Shown: positions 42,987 through 54,700 of the stretch, one piece after another | How positions within the stretch are numbered: position 1 is the first letter of the stretch | Layout of the letters: each line of letters begins with the position of its first letter | Origin: Agapanthus africanus | Lineage: Eukaryota; Streptophyta; Magnoliopsida; Asparagales; Amaryllidaceae | Reading direction: 5' to 3' | Length of the DNA: 64,000 nt | Assembly (NCBI GenBank): GCA_030015575.1 | Contig: CM057337.1 | Coordinates: forward strand, 294,090,044 to 294,154,043 | Program-made: the position numbers and the translations under genes | Notes under the pieces: model-generated | The model's input: the letters and a program-made list of their open reading frames with translations, nothing else | What the model was told of the DNA's origin: nothing | Databases searched by the model: none

Positions 42987-45900
42987 CTAAGGCCAGCTGC
43001 TGTAGTATCTCATACCTAGCATCCCGAATAATCTCTCAAACTGTATCTGGGGAATGGCCTTCGTGAGTGGATCCGCAGTGTTGTCCTTCGTATCTACTCT
43101 CCTGACCTCGATCTCCCGGCGATCAACTATCTCCCTGATCAGGTGATACCGCCTCAGAATATGTCTGGACTTCTGATGGGATGTGGGTTCCTTGGCCAAA
43201 GCCACAGCTCCATTGTTATCGCAATACAGAGGTATTGGATGCTCAATGGATGGAACCACTCCAAGTTCACTAATGAACTTCTTCATCCAGACAGCCTCTT
43301 TGGCAGCATCGTTGGCAGCGATGTATTCAGCCTCCATCGTCGAGTCTGCAACGGTATCCTGTTTGGAACTCTTCCAACATACCGCCCCTCCATTGAGGGT
43401 AAAGACAAAACACGAATGCGACTTAGAGTCGTCCTTATCACTCTGGAAGCTGGAATCGGTAAAGGACTCCACCCGGAGTTCTCCGTTACCATACAACAAG
43501 AACATGTCTCTAGTCCTTCGCAAGTACTTGAGAATGTTCTTCACAGCTGTCCAGTGACTCTCTCCAGGATCTGCTTGATACCGACTCACTACACTTAGTG
43601 AGTATGCAACATCGGGTATGGTACATAGCATCGCATACATGATAGATCCTACTGCCGAAGCATAGGGTATCCCTTGCATGCGAGCTCTCTCCAAATCAGT
43701 CTTGGGAGACATCTCTTTGGAGAGAGTGAGTCCAGAGATCGTGGGTTGGTTCCCACGCTTGGATTCTTCCATACTAAACCTCTTTAGGATGGTGTCAATA
43801 TACCTGGATTGGGACAATCCCAGTATCCGTTTAGATCTATCTCTATAGATCATGATTCCCAATATGCAGGAGGCATCACCTAGATCTTTCATTGAAAATC
43901 TCTGTGATAAGAAGAGCTTGACTGATTGCAGCATAGGAATATCATTTCCTATCAAGAGTATGTCATCCACGTATAATACGAGGAAGACAACCTTACTCTC
44001 TGCTACCTTCTTATAGATACAAGGATCATCTATGTTTTTGATGAAGTCAAACTCTTTGACTACTACATCAAAACAGATGTTCCAACTCCGCGATGATTGC
44101 TTTAACCCATAAATGGATTTAAGCAGCTTGCACACCTTTCCGCTGCTCCCACTATCTACGAAGCCCTCTGGCTGAGTCATGTACACGCACTCTTCTAATT
44201 CACCATTTAGAAAGGCGGGTCTTAACATCCATTTGCCAGATTTCGTAGTCATGGTATGCAGCAATGGCAAGTAAGATCCGGATGGACTTAAGCATAGCCA
44301 CTGGAGAAAAGGTTTCGTCATAATCCACACCTGGTCGTTGACGAAAACCCTTTGCTACAAGTCTAGCTTTGAAAGTCTCAACTTTTCCATCTACACCAAA
44401 TTTCTTTTAAAAATCCACTTGCTCCCAATGGGTTTTTCCCCTTCAGGAGCATTTTCTAAAATCCATACTTTATTGGTGTACATGGATTCCATCTCAGATC
44501 GCATTGCATCCAGCCATTTCACAGAGTCACCACTCGTGATGGCCAGCTCGAAACTAGTCGGGTCATCATCTTCCATGATGCAATCCTCGCTTCCACCATC
44601 AATGAGAAAACCGTAGTATCCCTCAGGCGGATGAGAAACCCTGCTAGACGGCGGAGAGGCTGGGGTTCGTCGGGTACTACTGAATCTTCTGGTTCCACTA
44701 AATCTTCAGTTGTAGTTTGTGTTGCTGGAACCTCTTCCAGCTCTACCTCATCGCCACTAATTTCTTTTGTAAGAAATTCCTTTTCTAAAAAGGTGGCATG
44801 TTGAGCAACAAACACCTTTTGTTGTTCACTGTGGTAGAATAGATATCCATACGAATTGCTTGGATATCCTACAAACTTACAAAGAACTGATCGTGCCTCG
44901 AGTTTGTCCGGATTTTGCTTTTTAACATAAGCCGGACAACCCCATATCTTAACTCTTTTAAGAGATGGTCTCTTTCCATTCCATATCTCATATGGAGTGG
45001 TAGGCACAGATTTAGTTGGAACTCTATTCAATAGGTATATGGCTGTCTCCAGCGCATACCCCCAGAAGGAAATAAATAACTCAGCTGTACTCATCATAGA
45101 GCGCACCATATCTAATAGGGTGCGATTCCTCCGCTCCGATACACCGTTGTGCTGTGGTCTATAGGGAGGAGTAAGCTGAGATAGAATCCCATTCTCTTTT
45201 AGATAATCTAGGAACTCATTGCTTAAGTATTCACCTCCTCGATCAGATCGAAGAATCTTAATACTTTTGCCCGTTTGATTCTCTACTTCGTGCTTATATT
45301 CTCTGAATTTCTCAAAAGCTTCAGACTTGTGTTTCATCAGGAACACATATCCGAATCTTGAGAGATCGTCATTGAATGTAATGAAGTAGGAAGAACCGTT
45401 CCTGGCATGCATAGACATGGGACCACATACATCACTATGTACCAGTCCTAAGAGTTCGGTAACTCTTTCTCCGTGTCCACTAAACGGAGCTTTGGTCATT
45501 TTTCCTTTGAGACATGAATGGCAAGTATCATAAGATGATAATTCGAACGGATTCAAATAACCATCTTTATGTAACTTAGCCAGTCGTGTCGCATTGATAT
45601 GACCAAGTCTACAATGCCACAAGAAAGATTCGTTCATTTCTGAACTTTTCCTCTTGTGTGTGTTTTGTATATTGAGGACTGTATTCTGATTTAAAATGAA
45701 TATGCCATTATGTAACGAGCCTGATGTAATAAACTTTTGATCTAGGAATATGTTCATAACATTATCCTTTACTACAAAATTACATCCTTCTTTAGTTAAT
45801 AAAGAAACTGATATAATGTTGCACATAATGTTCGGTATATAATAGCACTCATTTAGAATCAGTGCATTACGACTTGGCAATACAAGGTGATATTCGCCAA

Positions 45901-46254
45901 CTGCTTTGGCTGCAATACTTGCACCGTTCCCTACTTGAACGGAATGATCACCTTTTCCCAGTTCTCTACCTTTACGTAGCCCATGTAACTGTTTACATAT
46001 GTGGGATCCTGATCCGGTATCTAATACCCAGGACGTAGGGTGAACTGAGAAACATTCTCAATAACTAACACACCCGAAGAAGATGCATCAACATGCATGT
46101 TCTTTTGGGCGGCTTGAGAATCTAGATATTCTTCTATTCCCTGTTCAGTCTTATAACTCTTATAAGAAAGAACGGGTCCAACGTTCCCCTGCTCAGTATA
46201 ATAAGCGGGTTCAATCAATACATCCATATTATTATCTTGATTATGGCCTGACAT
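42987..46254 (-). pseudogene. H pol pseudogene, Gag-deleted, four frameshifts
   Basis: Same Gag-less structure as B and E, with a possible start ATG at 46254 (another at 46227). The frame is broken by a one-base deletion near 46050 (before the protease), near 44650, near 44407, and by a one-base insertion near 44217. Pieces 45880-44519, 44576-44391 and 44330-42987 carry integrase HHCC/DDE, then RT with YVDD, then RNase H. The protease DTGS itself is intact. With four independent frameshifts this copy cannot encode a working polyprotein. The shared Gag deletion shows it descends from the same non-autonomous lineage as B and E. Confidence 0.9.
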
Positions 46255-47624
46255 GGTCGCTACCTGGAGAGAGAGAGAAGAAAACACTTTAGCGTATGCT
46301 CTTGTAAGATTAGATTGGTTATTATCTTATCTAATCAGGATGTCTCCCACTGTTTTTATCAAATCTACCTTCAAACCCTAAAAGGTAAGATTAGCCGGGA
46401 TTAATTACACCCTACAATTTCGTCAATCTTTCAGCCAGATCAGTGTCGGTACTTTGAGGGAGGTTCCCCGTGCTTTCGCACGGACCTAATTAAAGTAAAC
46501 CTCGTTTTCCCAGAGGCGTAACCCCGTTAACACTTTTCTAGACACCTACTTGATCGACTAATTATCCTGTGTAAAACTCTCCCAGTAGTAATTCTTACTC
46601 GCAGTGGGTATCGGGATCCAACTATCTCATAGGAGGTATGCAATCTCATTGCAAATTTCAACACTTGAAATTCCCGATAATGCTTTTACCCCTAGCAACT
46701 TATGACCTTGGCTAAGGTCAACAAATCATAAGCGCTAGTCAAGTTCAACCCGTCATTTCCTGATTGAATTAAACCCACCCGTACGACCCTTGGCTAAAGT
46801 CAACAAAGTCGCACGACTACCCTAACTCAATCACATCTCATGTTTTAGCAGATAAATACTAATTAGCTACCGTACACCACGCCTTGGCTAAGGTCAACAA
46901 ACGCAGCACGAATACTAACTAGTGTCTATCTGAAATAACGGAGGGCTACGCAGGTTTTTCAGAAAACCCTGAGCGTAATGAACTTGATATCGTTGTAGAA
47001 TCAAGTGTTTTTGAAAAGGAGTGTTTTTTAGGCTTTTCTTAGTTTCGCTAAATGGGTCACTCCCGGTGAAGGGATCGTCGGCCCTTTCCTCATCGAATAA
47101 GGTGCTGGATATATCATATATATCGCTGTGCAAAGCAAAACTCTAAAAGCAATCAAAAGACAAACCGAGTTTTGTAGCATCTGCCTGTTTCACTAAAGAG
47201 ATCACTCCCGGTGAAGGGATCTCGGCTCTTTCCCCATCGAATAAGGTGCAGGATATATCATATATAACACTGTTCAAAGCAAAACTGTAGCTACCCTTTT
47301 TATAAAGTTTTGATTCTACAACATCTTTTTGGTTTCTTTTCTTTTTATTAATCTCATTAATAAAATTCCATCAGCTTATGCTTCCTAAGCATCACAGATA
47401 AATACGACGTACACTTATGCCATCCGCATTCGCCTCGATGTCCCCTCGTGCACCGTTAGGTTAGGTAACTAACGACAGAGCAGGGCAGGGCTAGTGCGGG
47501 TGTAAAACATAAGTAACGTCTATATAATATATCATATATACTATATACTGTATCCATCAGAACATATCAAATGATCACATCACAAATATCGCAGCAGAAA
47601 CATAGATATAATGTGGGATATACT
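46255..47624 (-). other. H leader, gag-proximal part
   Basis: Acceptor-like site (minus CT run, CAG, exon 2 starting at 46263), three stem-loops with minus core GTTGACCTTAGCCAAGG (46706-46722, 46788-46804 with one change, 46882-46898), and the tandem duplication at 47044-47284. No gene seen. Confidence 0.75.
47620..47624. repeat. F target-site duplication, left
   Basis: ATACT, repeated at 57754-57758. Confidence 0.93.
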
Positions 47625-49695
47625 TGTTAGTGTATATGCCCTAGAGGCCATTACTGTATCATACTAGTTTGTATATTACTTAATAGAAGCTTGGGATATT
47701 CACCTTGTATAAACAATCTTGCTAAATATAGTAGTATGCTACTTGGTTTGTTTCTACTTCAATGTGTACTTGTGTTTATTTCAGTATATCACTTATACGC
47801 ATTAGTGGAGCCCTTAGGATCTTTGCTTGATTACCAGCGTTGTGATGGCAGTCACACTCGTGGGGGCTGGGTAATCTATAAGCACATCCTTATACAGGTC
47901 CCTAGTCGCAGGACTATCGAGACGGGGCATCGATACTCCGGAGTAGACTAGCGTATGCGCTTCTCATCCCAGTGTGGGAGATGGTCTGTCCCACAGCCAT
48001 CAGTACGTCGTACTGGAGATAGTATACGGGTGCTCGTTAGGTTACGGGTACACTGGACAGGACTCGTAGGGAACTGAAAGGTTGGTATTATACCTATCGT
48101 CAGTTATCAGTTCCCAGGTGACATGAGTACAGCTTAGTCCGCTGACTTGATACTGGCACTTCGCCTCGAGTGTGTTCCCACTACACTTTGATCACTACCC
48201 TACCACGGCTCAAAGGAGTCGTGCAAACAGGTAGTGGTTGGGTGCAGTCCCGAAGCACTTGGAGGCAGTGACGGTTAGACAGGATTCGTCTCTCCCGGTA
48301 TTGGGGGTTGACATCGCGCTGTGTCTAGGAGAGCCATTACACGAGTAGTCCCTGGCCAGGGCAAGCGAGATATACTGGTAGGTTCCAGTGTTATCTCAGG
48401 GTGTTTTGGGCTTCACTCCGACACGACTTGTACCGCTATTGGGGGACTGACGTTTACCGCCCCCTAGGCCCGCCATGCGATGTATCAGACGAACAGACCG
48501 GACTGTGCGGAGAATGTTACATTCAGACTCAGTAGGAGTTCAGATGGGGTTTCACCTCGTCAGCCTTCTTGTCGACATCTACCTGGGGACCGTTACGCAC
48601 AGCTAGTGCCGCTTGCGGTCTGTGGTTAAACCCACTGCCAGCGTAGTGTCGAGTCTTTAGAGTCCCACACAGAGGGTATTCGCCTCTGGGCAAAACAGAG
48701 TAGAGGTCGCATGGTTTTGCGACAGGGTTCGTTCTCATCCGCGCACTTGTGCACGTTTGGAGTCCGGACGGATTATACTGGCAGGCTCTGGTTTGAGCCA
48801 GATACTGGTATATGTTTTGGGGGTTGCTTTTATCTCTTGGTATTCTTGTTCCTCGGAACGAGAATACAGGTGTGTATGCACAGTTGCTTGAGGCGGAGGA
48901 TGAGGTTTTTCATTAGGGTTTCGGAACGGGTGCGTATGCACAGTTGACAGTCTTCATTTTCCAAACCCTAATGGATTTATAAATTATCTATTAATAATAG
49001 TAATTAAATGAGAATTTTGTTATGGTTGATTTTGTTGACTTGTTGACCATGGTTGACTTGTTGACCATGGTTGAATGTTGACCACCATCATGCTTTAAAA
49101 AGTCCTCCTTGATTTATGCTTACATGAAGCATGGTAGTGGTCATTCCAAATTACCATCAACTATTCTCATTTTCAATTATTATTATTAGATAATTCTTTT
49201 CTTTTGGCATTATGGTTGCAAGAAAGAAAAGATTGCTCATTATCTCATTTAGCTTCTCTCTCCTCTCTTCATCTTCTTCTTCCTCTAGCAAAGAGAAACC
49301 ATCTCATGTGTTGAGAATCCTTCTCTTTAAAAAGGAAAAGCAAACCCTAGTCACTCTCTACTCATTCTAGGTTCAAGGTTTAGCAAGCCGGAAACCCTAG
49401 TTCACTCAAAGATCGAGGAAGAGCCCAAAGGTCGAACCTTCGAGGTGGATCCATCTTCGACGGAAGAAGGCGACAAGAAGAGAACCATCAACCTCTACAA
49501 GGTTTAAAGAAGAAGGAGTTCAAGTATAGGTATAACCATCTTCCATAGTAGCTAACTCTCTTTAGCAAGAATGCTAGTTTAGTTTAGACACGATCCCGAC
49601 CTTGTTTAGTCCAAGTTGCCTCTTGCGATAAAAATTTGTTTTTTATACCGTTTCCGCCTCCCCGTAAGAACCGGGGGTCGCAATATGGACTTACA
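47625..49695 (+). repeat. F 5' LTR (2071 bp)
   Basis: TGTTAG...TTACA. Contains the two-tier hairpin (47824-47884), palindrome (48350-48361), GAGATA/TATCTC hairpin (48367-48397), a W-box cluster (49035-49082) and donor-like ATAG|GTATAAC (49529/49530), with an alternative CAAG|GTTTAA just upstream. A 51-codon ATG frame near 49209 is not called as a gene. Confidence 0.97.
49035..49082 (+). promoter_or_regulatory. W-box cluster in F LTR
   Basis: TTGAC occurs five times in 48 bp (49035, 49043, 49053, 49061, 49078), several as TTGACC. This is the WRKY-binding core. It lies about 450-500 bp upstream of the donor-like site, where B, C, E and I have heat-shock-like motifs. Repeated in the 3' LTR near 57093-57140. 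Confidence 0.5.
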
Positions 49696-49696
49696 G

Positions 49697-49708
49697 TGGT
49701 ATCAGAGC
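49697..49708 (+). other. F primer-binding site
   Basis: TGGTATCAGAGC, one base after the LTR. Confidence 0.94.
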
Positions 49709-51717
49709 CTAACTAAACTTAAACTAGCTTGGTAGTGAAGTGTAACGAAGTTCGGAACCGAAAAAATCACAAAACCGGAAAAACCAAAACCCTAAGTTTC
49801 TGTTGAAATTTTTTCTGCTCAAAATGAAAAACTTTATACTTGTAAATTCGGCTCAGGGTTTTGTTTGAACACACAAGAAAAACGTTGACCTAATTCATTC
49901 AAACCGCCGCGCTTCCGCCGCACGAGGTAGGCATTTGCCGCGGAAGCGCCGCGGTTTGTCGTCTTCTGTGCATCGTTTTTCGTGCAGTGTTCTTCTGGTG
50001 GGATTTTGGGATTTTTAAGATGTATTATATGTACCCAGATTTTCCAGAACAGAAATTCACTTTTGGGGTCCTATAATTCCGTATTTTTTCCGAACTTCAC
50101 TGCACTTTGGCTATGTTGGTTATATCTGTGTTGCTTGCATGTATTGAACGTCGGCTAATCGCTATAAGTCGATTAGTCGGGGTTATACATGATCTGTGTT
50201 TGATATTGGAATGTGTATATGAATGTGTTGGACTGTCGCGGGTAAATAGCCGGGGTGGATGTGAGATGAGCTTTTGTTTTTCTTTCATTCATTGTAAATG
50301 TAAATTGATGTAATAATATTATTTGTTTGGCCGCACAACCGGGTCGGGGTTGTAGCCGTCATTGTATAATTCTTTTTACTGTTTTTGCTCCTAGGATAGA
50401 CCCATGGAGGGGTGCACAAACTACCGGGAACTTGGCGGGTAGTTTGCCGCACCCGTAGGGGTCTTGGGTGGGGTATTTGCTATTCACCGCGACCGTGTAA
50501 TCCGCTTTTCGTTGCAGGCTCGAAAGGATTGCGGATTGCTAGTATATCCAATGTATTCATCTGTGATCTGTAATGTCTATCATTGCTTTCTATTTAGGCG
50601 TTGCTTATGTTTTACAGCCGCGCTAGCCCAGCCCCCGCTCTGTCGTTAGTTAAGTAACCTAACGAGTGATGACGGGACCCCGTGGCGAATGCGAATGGCA
50701 TAAGCGTACGTCATATTTTGGTTGTTTTCTGCAATGGTAGGATTAAATGATGGGACGCATTAAAAGAACTAATGCAAGAATATCACGCATTAAAAGAACT
50801 AATGCAAGATAATAAACCAAGTTTAAGTCGATGGAACACTTTCGAAAAACCACTCGGTTCTTTTCAAAACTAACTTTTAAATGCGGAGCTTGAGCCACTC
50901 CTTCTAAAAGCTATCTCGTTCCAATCGATTATATCAAGTTCACTACGTTCACGGTTTCGCCAAAACCATTCGTAGCCCTCCGTCGTTTCGTATGAAAATT
51001 CAATAGTATTCAAGCTATGTTTGTTGACCTTCGTCAAGACATAGAGATTGGTAGCTATTGGGTGTTCATATGTAGCATAGATAGATGCGTTGGTTTGGGA
51101 CAGTCGTATTGCCTTGTTGACCTTCGTCAAGGGTATATACGGGTGGGTTCAAATTAACCTGGATAATGACGGGAAGAACTTGACATGTGACTTATGATTT
51201 GTTGACCTTCGTCAAGGTCATAAGAGCATGGGGCAAAAATCCACATCGGGAGTTTCATAAGTACTGAAACTTGCTAGATTTGCATACCATTTGGAGTGTG
51301 ATGATTATGGTAGGATTCCTTCATTTTCGTCACGCGATGATATTTGGATCCCGATCCTACTGTGAGTATATGCTACTCCTCGGGAAATTTCTCACTAAAC
51401 GATCAATGCTATAAACCTAGTAGGTGCCTAGAAAGGTGTTAGCGGGGCTACGCCCCCAGGGAAAAGAGGTTATTTAATTAAGGAACTTCGCGAAACCGTT
51501 GGAAAACCTCCCTCGAAGTACCGACACTGGCCTGGCTGAACGGTTAAGCAAGTATTGTACGGTGGGATTGATCCCGGCTAATTCTTCCTTTGTAGTTTGA
51601 GGAGGGATTCGAGAGACAGTGGGAGCCATCCTGTTTAGACAAATTAAAAACCATTCTAAACTTGCAAGAGCATCGTGCTAAGTGTTTCTTCTCTCCCCCT
51701 GCAGCGACCAAATCGAA
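49709..51717 (+). other. F leader
   Basis: Non-coding. GC hairpin with arms 49901-49921 and 49937-49957 (about 19 of 21 paired), a smaller CTAATCG/CGATTAG hairpin near 50154-50180, three stem-loops at 51015-51224, and an acceptor-like site (GCTAAG branch, pyrimidine run, TGCAG at 51700-51704). It lacks the 132-nt block of A, E, H and I. Confidence 0.8.
51015..51224 (+). other. Three repeated stem-loops in F leader
   Basis: Core GTTGACCTTCGTCAAGG at 51116-51132 and 51201-51217, and at 51023-51039 with the last base A. The inner stem TTGAC/GTCAA is perfect. Outer stems are CTATG/CATAG, CGTAT/ATACG and CTTATGA/TCATAAG. Confidence 0.8.
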
Positions 51718-54700
51718 ATGACTGGACTTAAGTTACTTCTAGATAAAAACATACTGACAGGGCCAAACTACAAAGATTGGCTCAGGAATGTCAAATTGGC
51801 AATCTCTTACGACAAGCTGGGGTATCTTCTTACCACCAAAGCTCCCCCCGTCCCAGGTCCCACCTCCAGCGTCGCGGATAAGGAAATCCGTAAGACTTGG
51901 GAGATTGACAGCGCGAAGGCCAGGTGCCTCGTACTTGCCTCGATGGACAACGACCATCAGAGGAGGCACGAGAATATGGATTTGGAATCCATATTTCTTC
52001 ATACAAAAGAACTGTATGGAGAGCAGTCTCGTATCGCAAGATACGAAGTGTCGAAGAAGTTATTTTCGACTAAGTTGGCCGTCGGATCATCGGTAGCGGA
52101 CCACGTGCTTAAGATGATTGGCTACACCGAGGAGCTCGCGGAACTTGGGACCACGTTGGATAGTGAACTCTATACGGATATAATTCTCCAGTCCCTTCCA
52201 TCCACTTACGCCCAGTTCATACTGAATTTCAACTTGCAAGAAAAGGAAGTTGAACTTTCAGAACTCCTCAACCTGCTGAGGAGCGCAGAGGGCACCCTAC
52301 AGAAGGGTAGGGATACACCCGCTTTGTTTGTAGGAGGATCTTCTTCCTCTAGGTCCAAGGCGAAAGCCAAGGGAAAGAGAAAGAAAGCCCCCGCCAAACC
52401 AAGAGGCGGTGTTAGTAAAGTGGGTACGAAGGGAAAGGAAAAGGCAACAAAGATTGCGGGGAAGCTTGTTAGTAAAGAGGAATGCTTCTATTGTCACAAG
52501 AGTGGACACTGGAAGAAAGATTGCAGGGCTTGGAAAGCCAGGACACAGGAACTGAAGCAGGTTGCGGCTTCAGCTTCAGGTGTGTATGTTATTGAAAACT
52601 GTCTTTCTATAAACTCTACTTCCTGGGTATTGGATACCGGATCAGGATCTCATATCTGTAATTCTTTGCAGGCGTTGAGAAACCGTAGGTTTTTGAAGGC
52701 AGGTGACATGACCCTCAGAGTTGCGAACGGAGCTAGCATGGATGCTAAAGCCGTGGGGGACTATCACCTGGGAATGTCAGATGGACATGTTTTGGTTTTA
52801 CGTAATTGCTTTTTTGTACCCAACGCAACTTGTAATATCTTTTCTGTATCTTTGGTTTCTAAAGAAGGTTATGAATTTGCGTTTGTAAGTAATGTTGTAA
52901 ACATTCACCTTAATCAAGTTCTGATTGGGTCAGGTACACTGAGCAATGGTATATACGTATTAAACCAACCACAGATTTTTAATGTCCAGAATACACACAA
53001 AAGAAAGTCTCCAGATATCAATCACGCTTTCTTATGGCATTGTAGACTGGGTCACATCAATGAGACACGGTTGACTAAGTTACATAAAGAAGGATACTTG
53101 GATCCGTTCGAGTATGAGTCTTATGCCACTTGTGAATCTTGTCTCATGGGAAAGATGACAAAGACTCCGTTCACTGGACACGGAGAAAGAGCGAGCGAGC
53201 TCTTGGGACTCATACACAGTGACGTGTGTGGTCCAATGTCTACACATGCGCGAAGCGGTTATTCATACTTCATTACTTTCACAGACGATTTCTCTAGGTA
53301 TGGACATGTCTTCTTAATGAAGCACAAATCCGAGGCCTTTGAGAAATTTCGGGATTATAAGAATGAAGTTGAAAAACAAACAGGCAAAAGTATTAAGATC
53401 CTAAGATCGGATCGAGGTGGTGAATACTTGAGTGCCGAGTTCCTGGACTATTTAAAAGAGAATGGAATTCTCTCTCAGCGTACTCCTCCATACACTCCGC
53501 AACATAACGGTGTATCGGAAAGGAGGAATCGAACCCTATTGGATATGGTTCGTTCCATGATGAGTAAGGCTGAGTTACCGCGATCTTTCTGGGGCTATGC
53601 ACTAGAAGCAGCTGCATATCTCTTGAACAAGGCTCCTACCAAGATTGTGCCTACCACTCCATATCAGATGTGGAGTGGGAAGAAACCCTGTCTTAAGTAC
53701 CTTAAGATATGGGGATGTCCAGCTTTTGTAAAAAAGCAGCATGCGGACAAGCTCGAGGCACGTTCAGTACAGTGTAAGTTTGTGGGATACCCAAAGAACT
53801 CCAGGGGGTATCTGTTCTATTCCGCTGAGGAACAAAAGGTTTTTGTTTCTCAACATGCCCGCTTCTTGGAAACTGAGTTTTTGGAAACCCAGATAAGTGG
53901 GAACGCAATAGAACTGGAAGAAATTCCAGAACCACAAGCTATTACTGAAAGCTTGGAAGAGCCAGTAAGTTCAAAAGAACAGGACATTCCTATGCCGCTC
54001 CGCAGAAGTAGTAGGCAGTCTCATCCGCCCGAGAGATACTACGGTTTTCTCATAGACGGGGATAGAGAGGATTGCATCATAGACTATGATGAGCCTACTA
54101 GCTTCCAGCAGGCCGTTCAGAGCGTTGACTCGGTAAAATGGCTGGATGCAATGCGGACCGAAATGGAGTCCATGTACACCAACAAAGTATGGACGTTGGA
54201 CATTGCTCCAGACGGGGTAAAACCCGTAGGATGCAAGTGGATCTTCAAAAGGAAGATTGGTGTAGATGGACAGGTTGAGACCTATAAAGCTAGACTTGTA
54301 GCAAAGGGTTTCCGTCAAAGACCTGGCTTGGACTATGACGAAACCTTTTCTCCAGTGGCTATGCTGAAATCCATTCGGATCCTTCTTGCCATTGCTGCCT
54401 TCCACGATTATGAGATTTGGCAGATGGACGTAAAAACCGCTTTTCTAAATGGAAATTTAGAGGAGTGTGTCTATATGGATCAGCCAGAGGGTTTCATTCA
54501 GAGTGGGAGCAGCGGAAAGGTGTGCAAGTTGCTTAAGTCCATCTATGGACTAAAGCAGGCATCGCGGAGTTGGAACATCTGTTTTGATGAGACGGTCAAG
54601 GAATTTGACTTTATCAAAAATCCAGATGAACCATGCATCTATAGTAGATTTGTAGCGAGAACTGTAGTATTCCTTGTTTTATACGTGGATGACATTCTCT

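Noticed and set aside
48529-48947. Frames of 68-78 codons in F LTR (repeated at 56587-57005)
   Set aside because: Present twice only because they lie in the LTR pair; no start context or domain.
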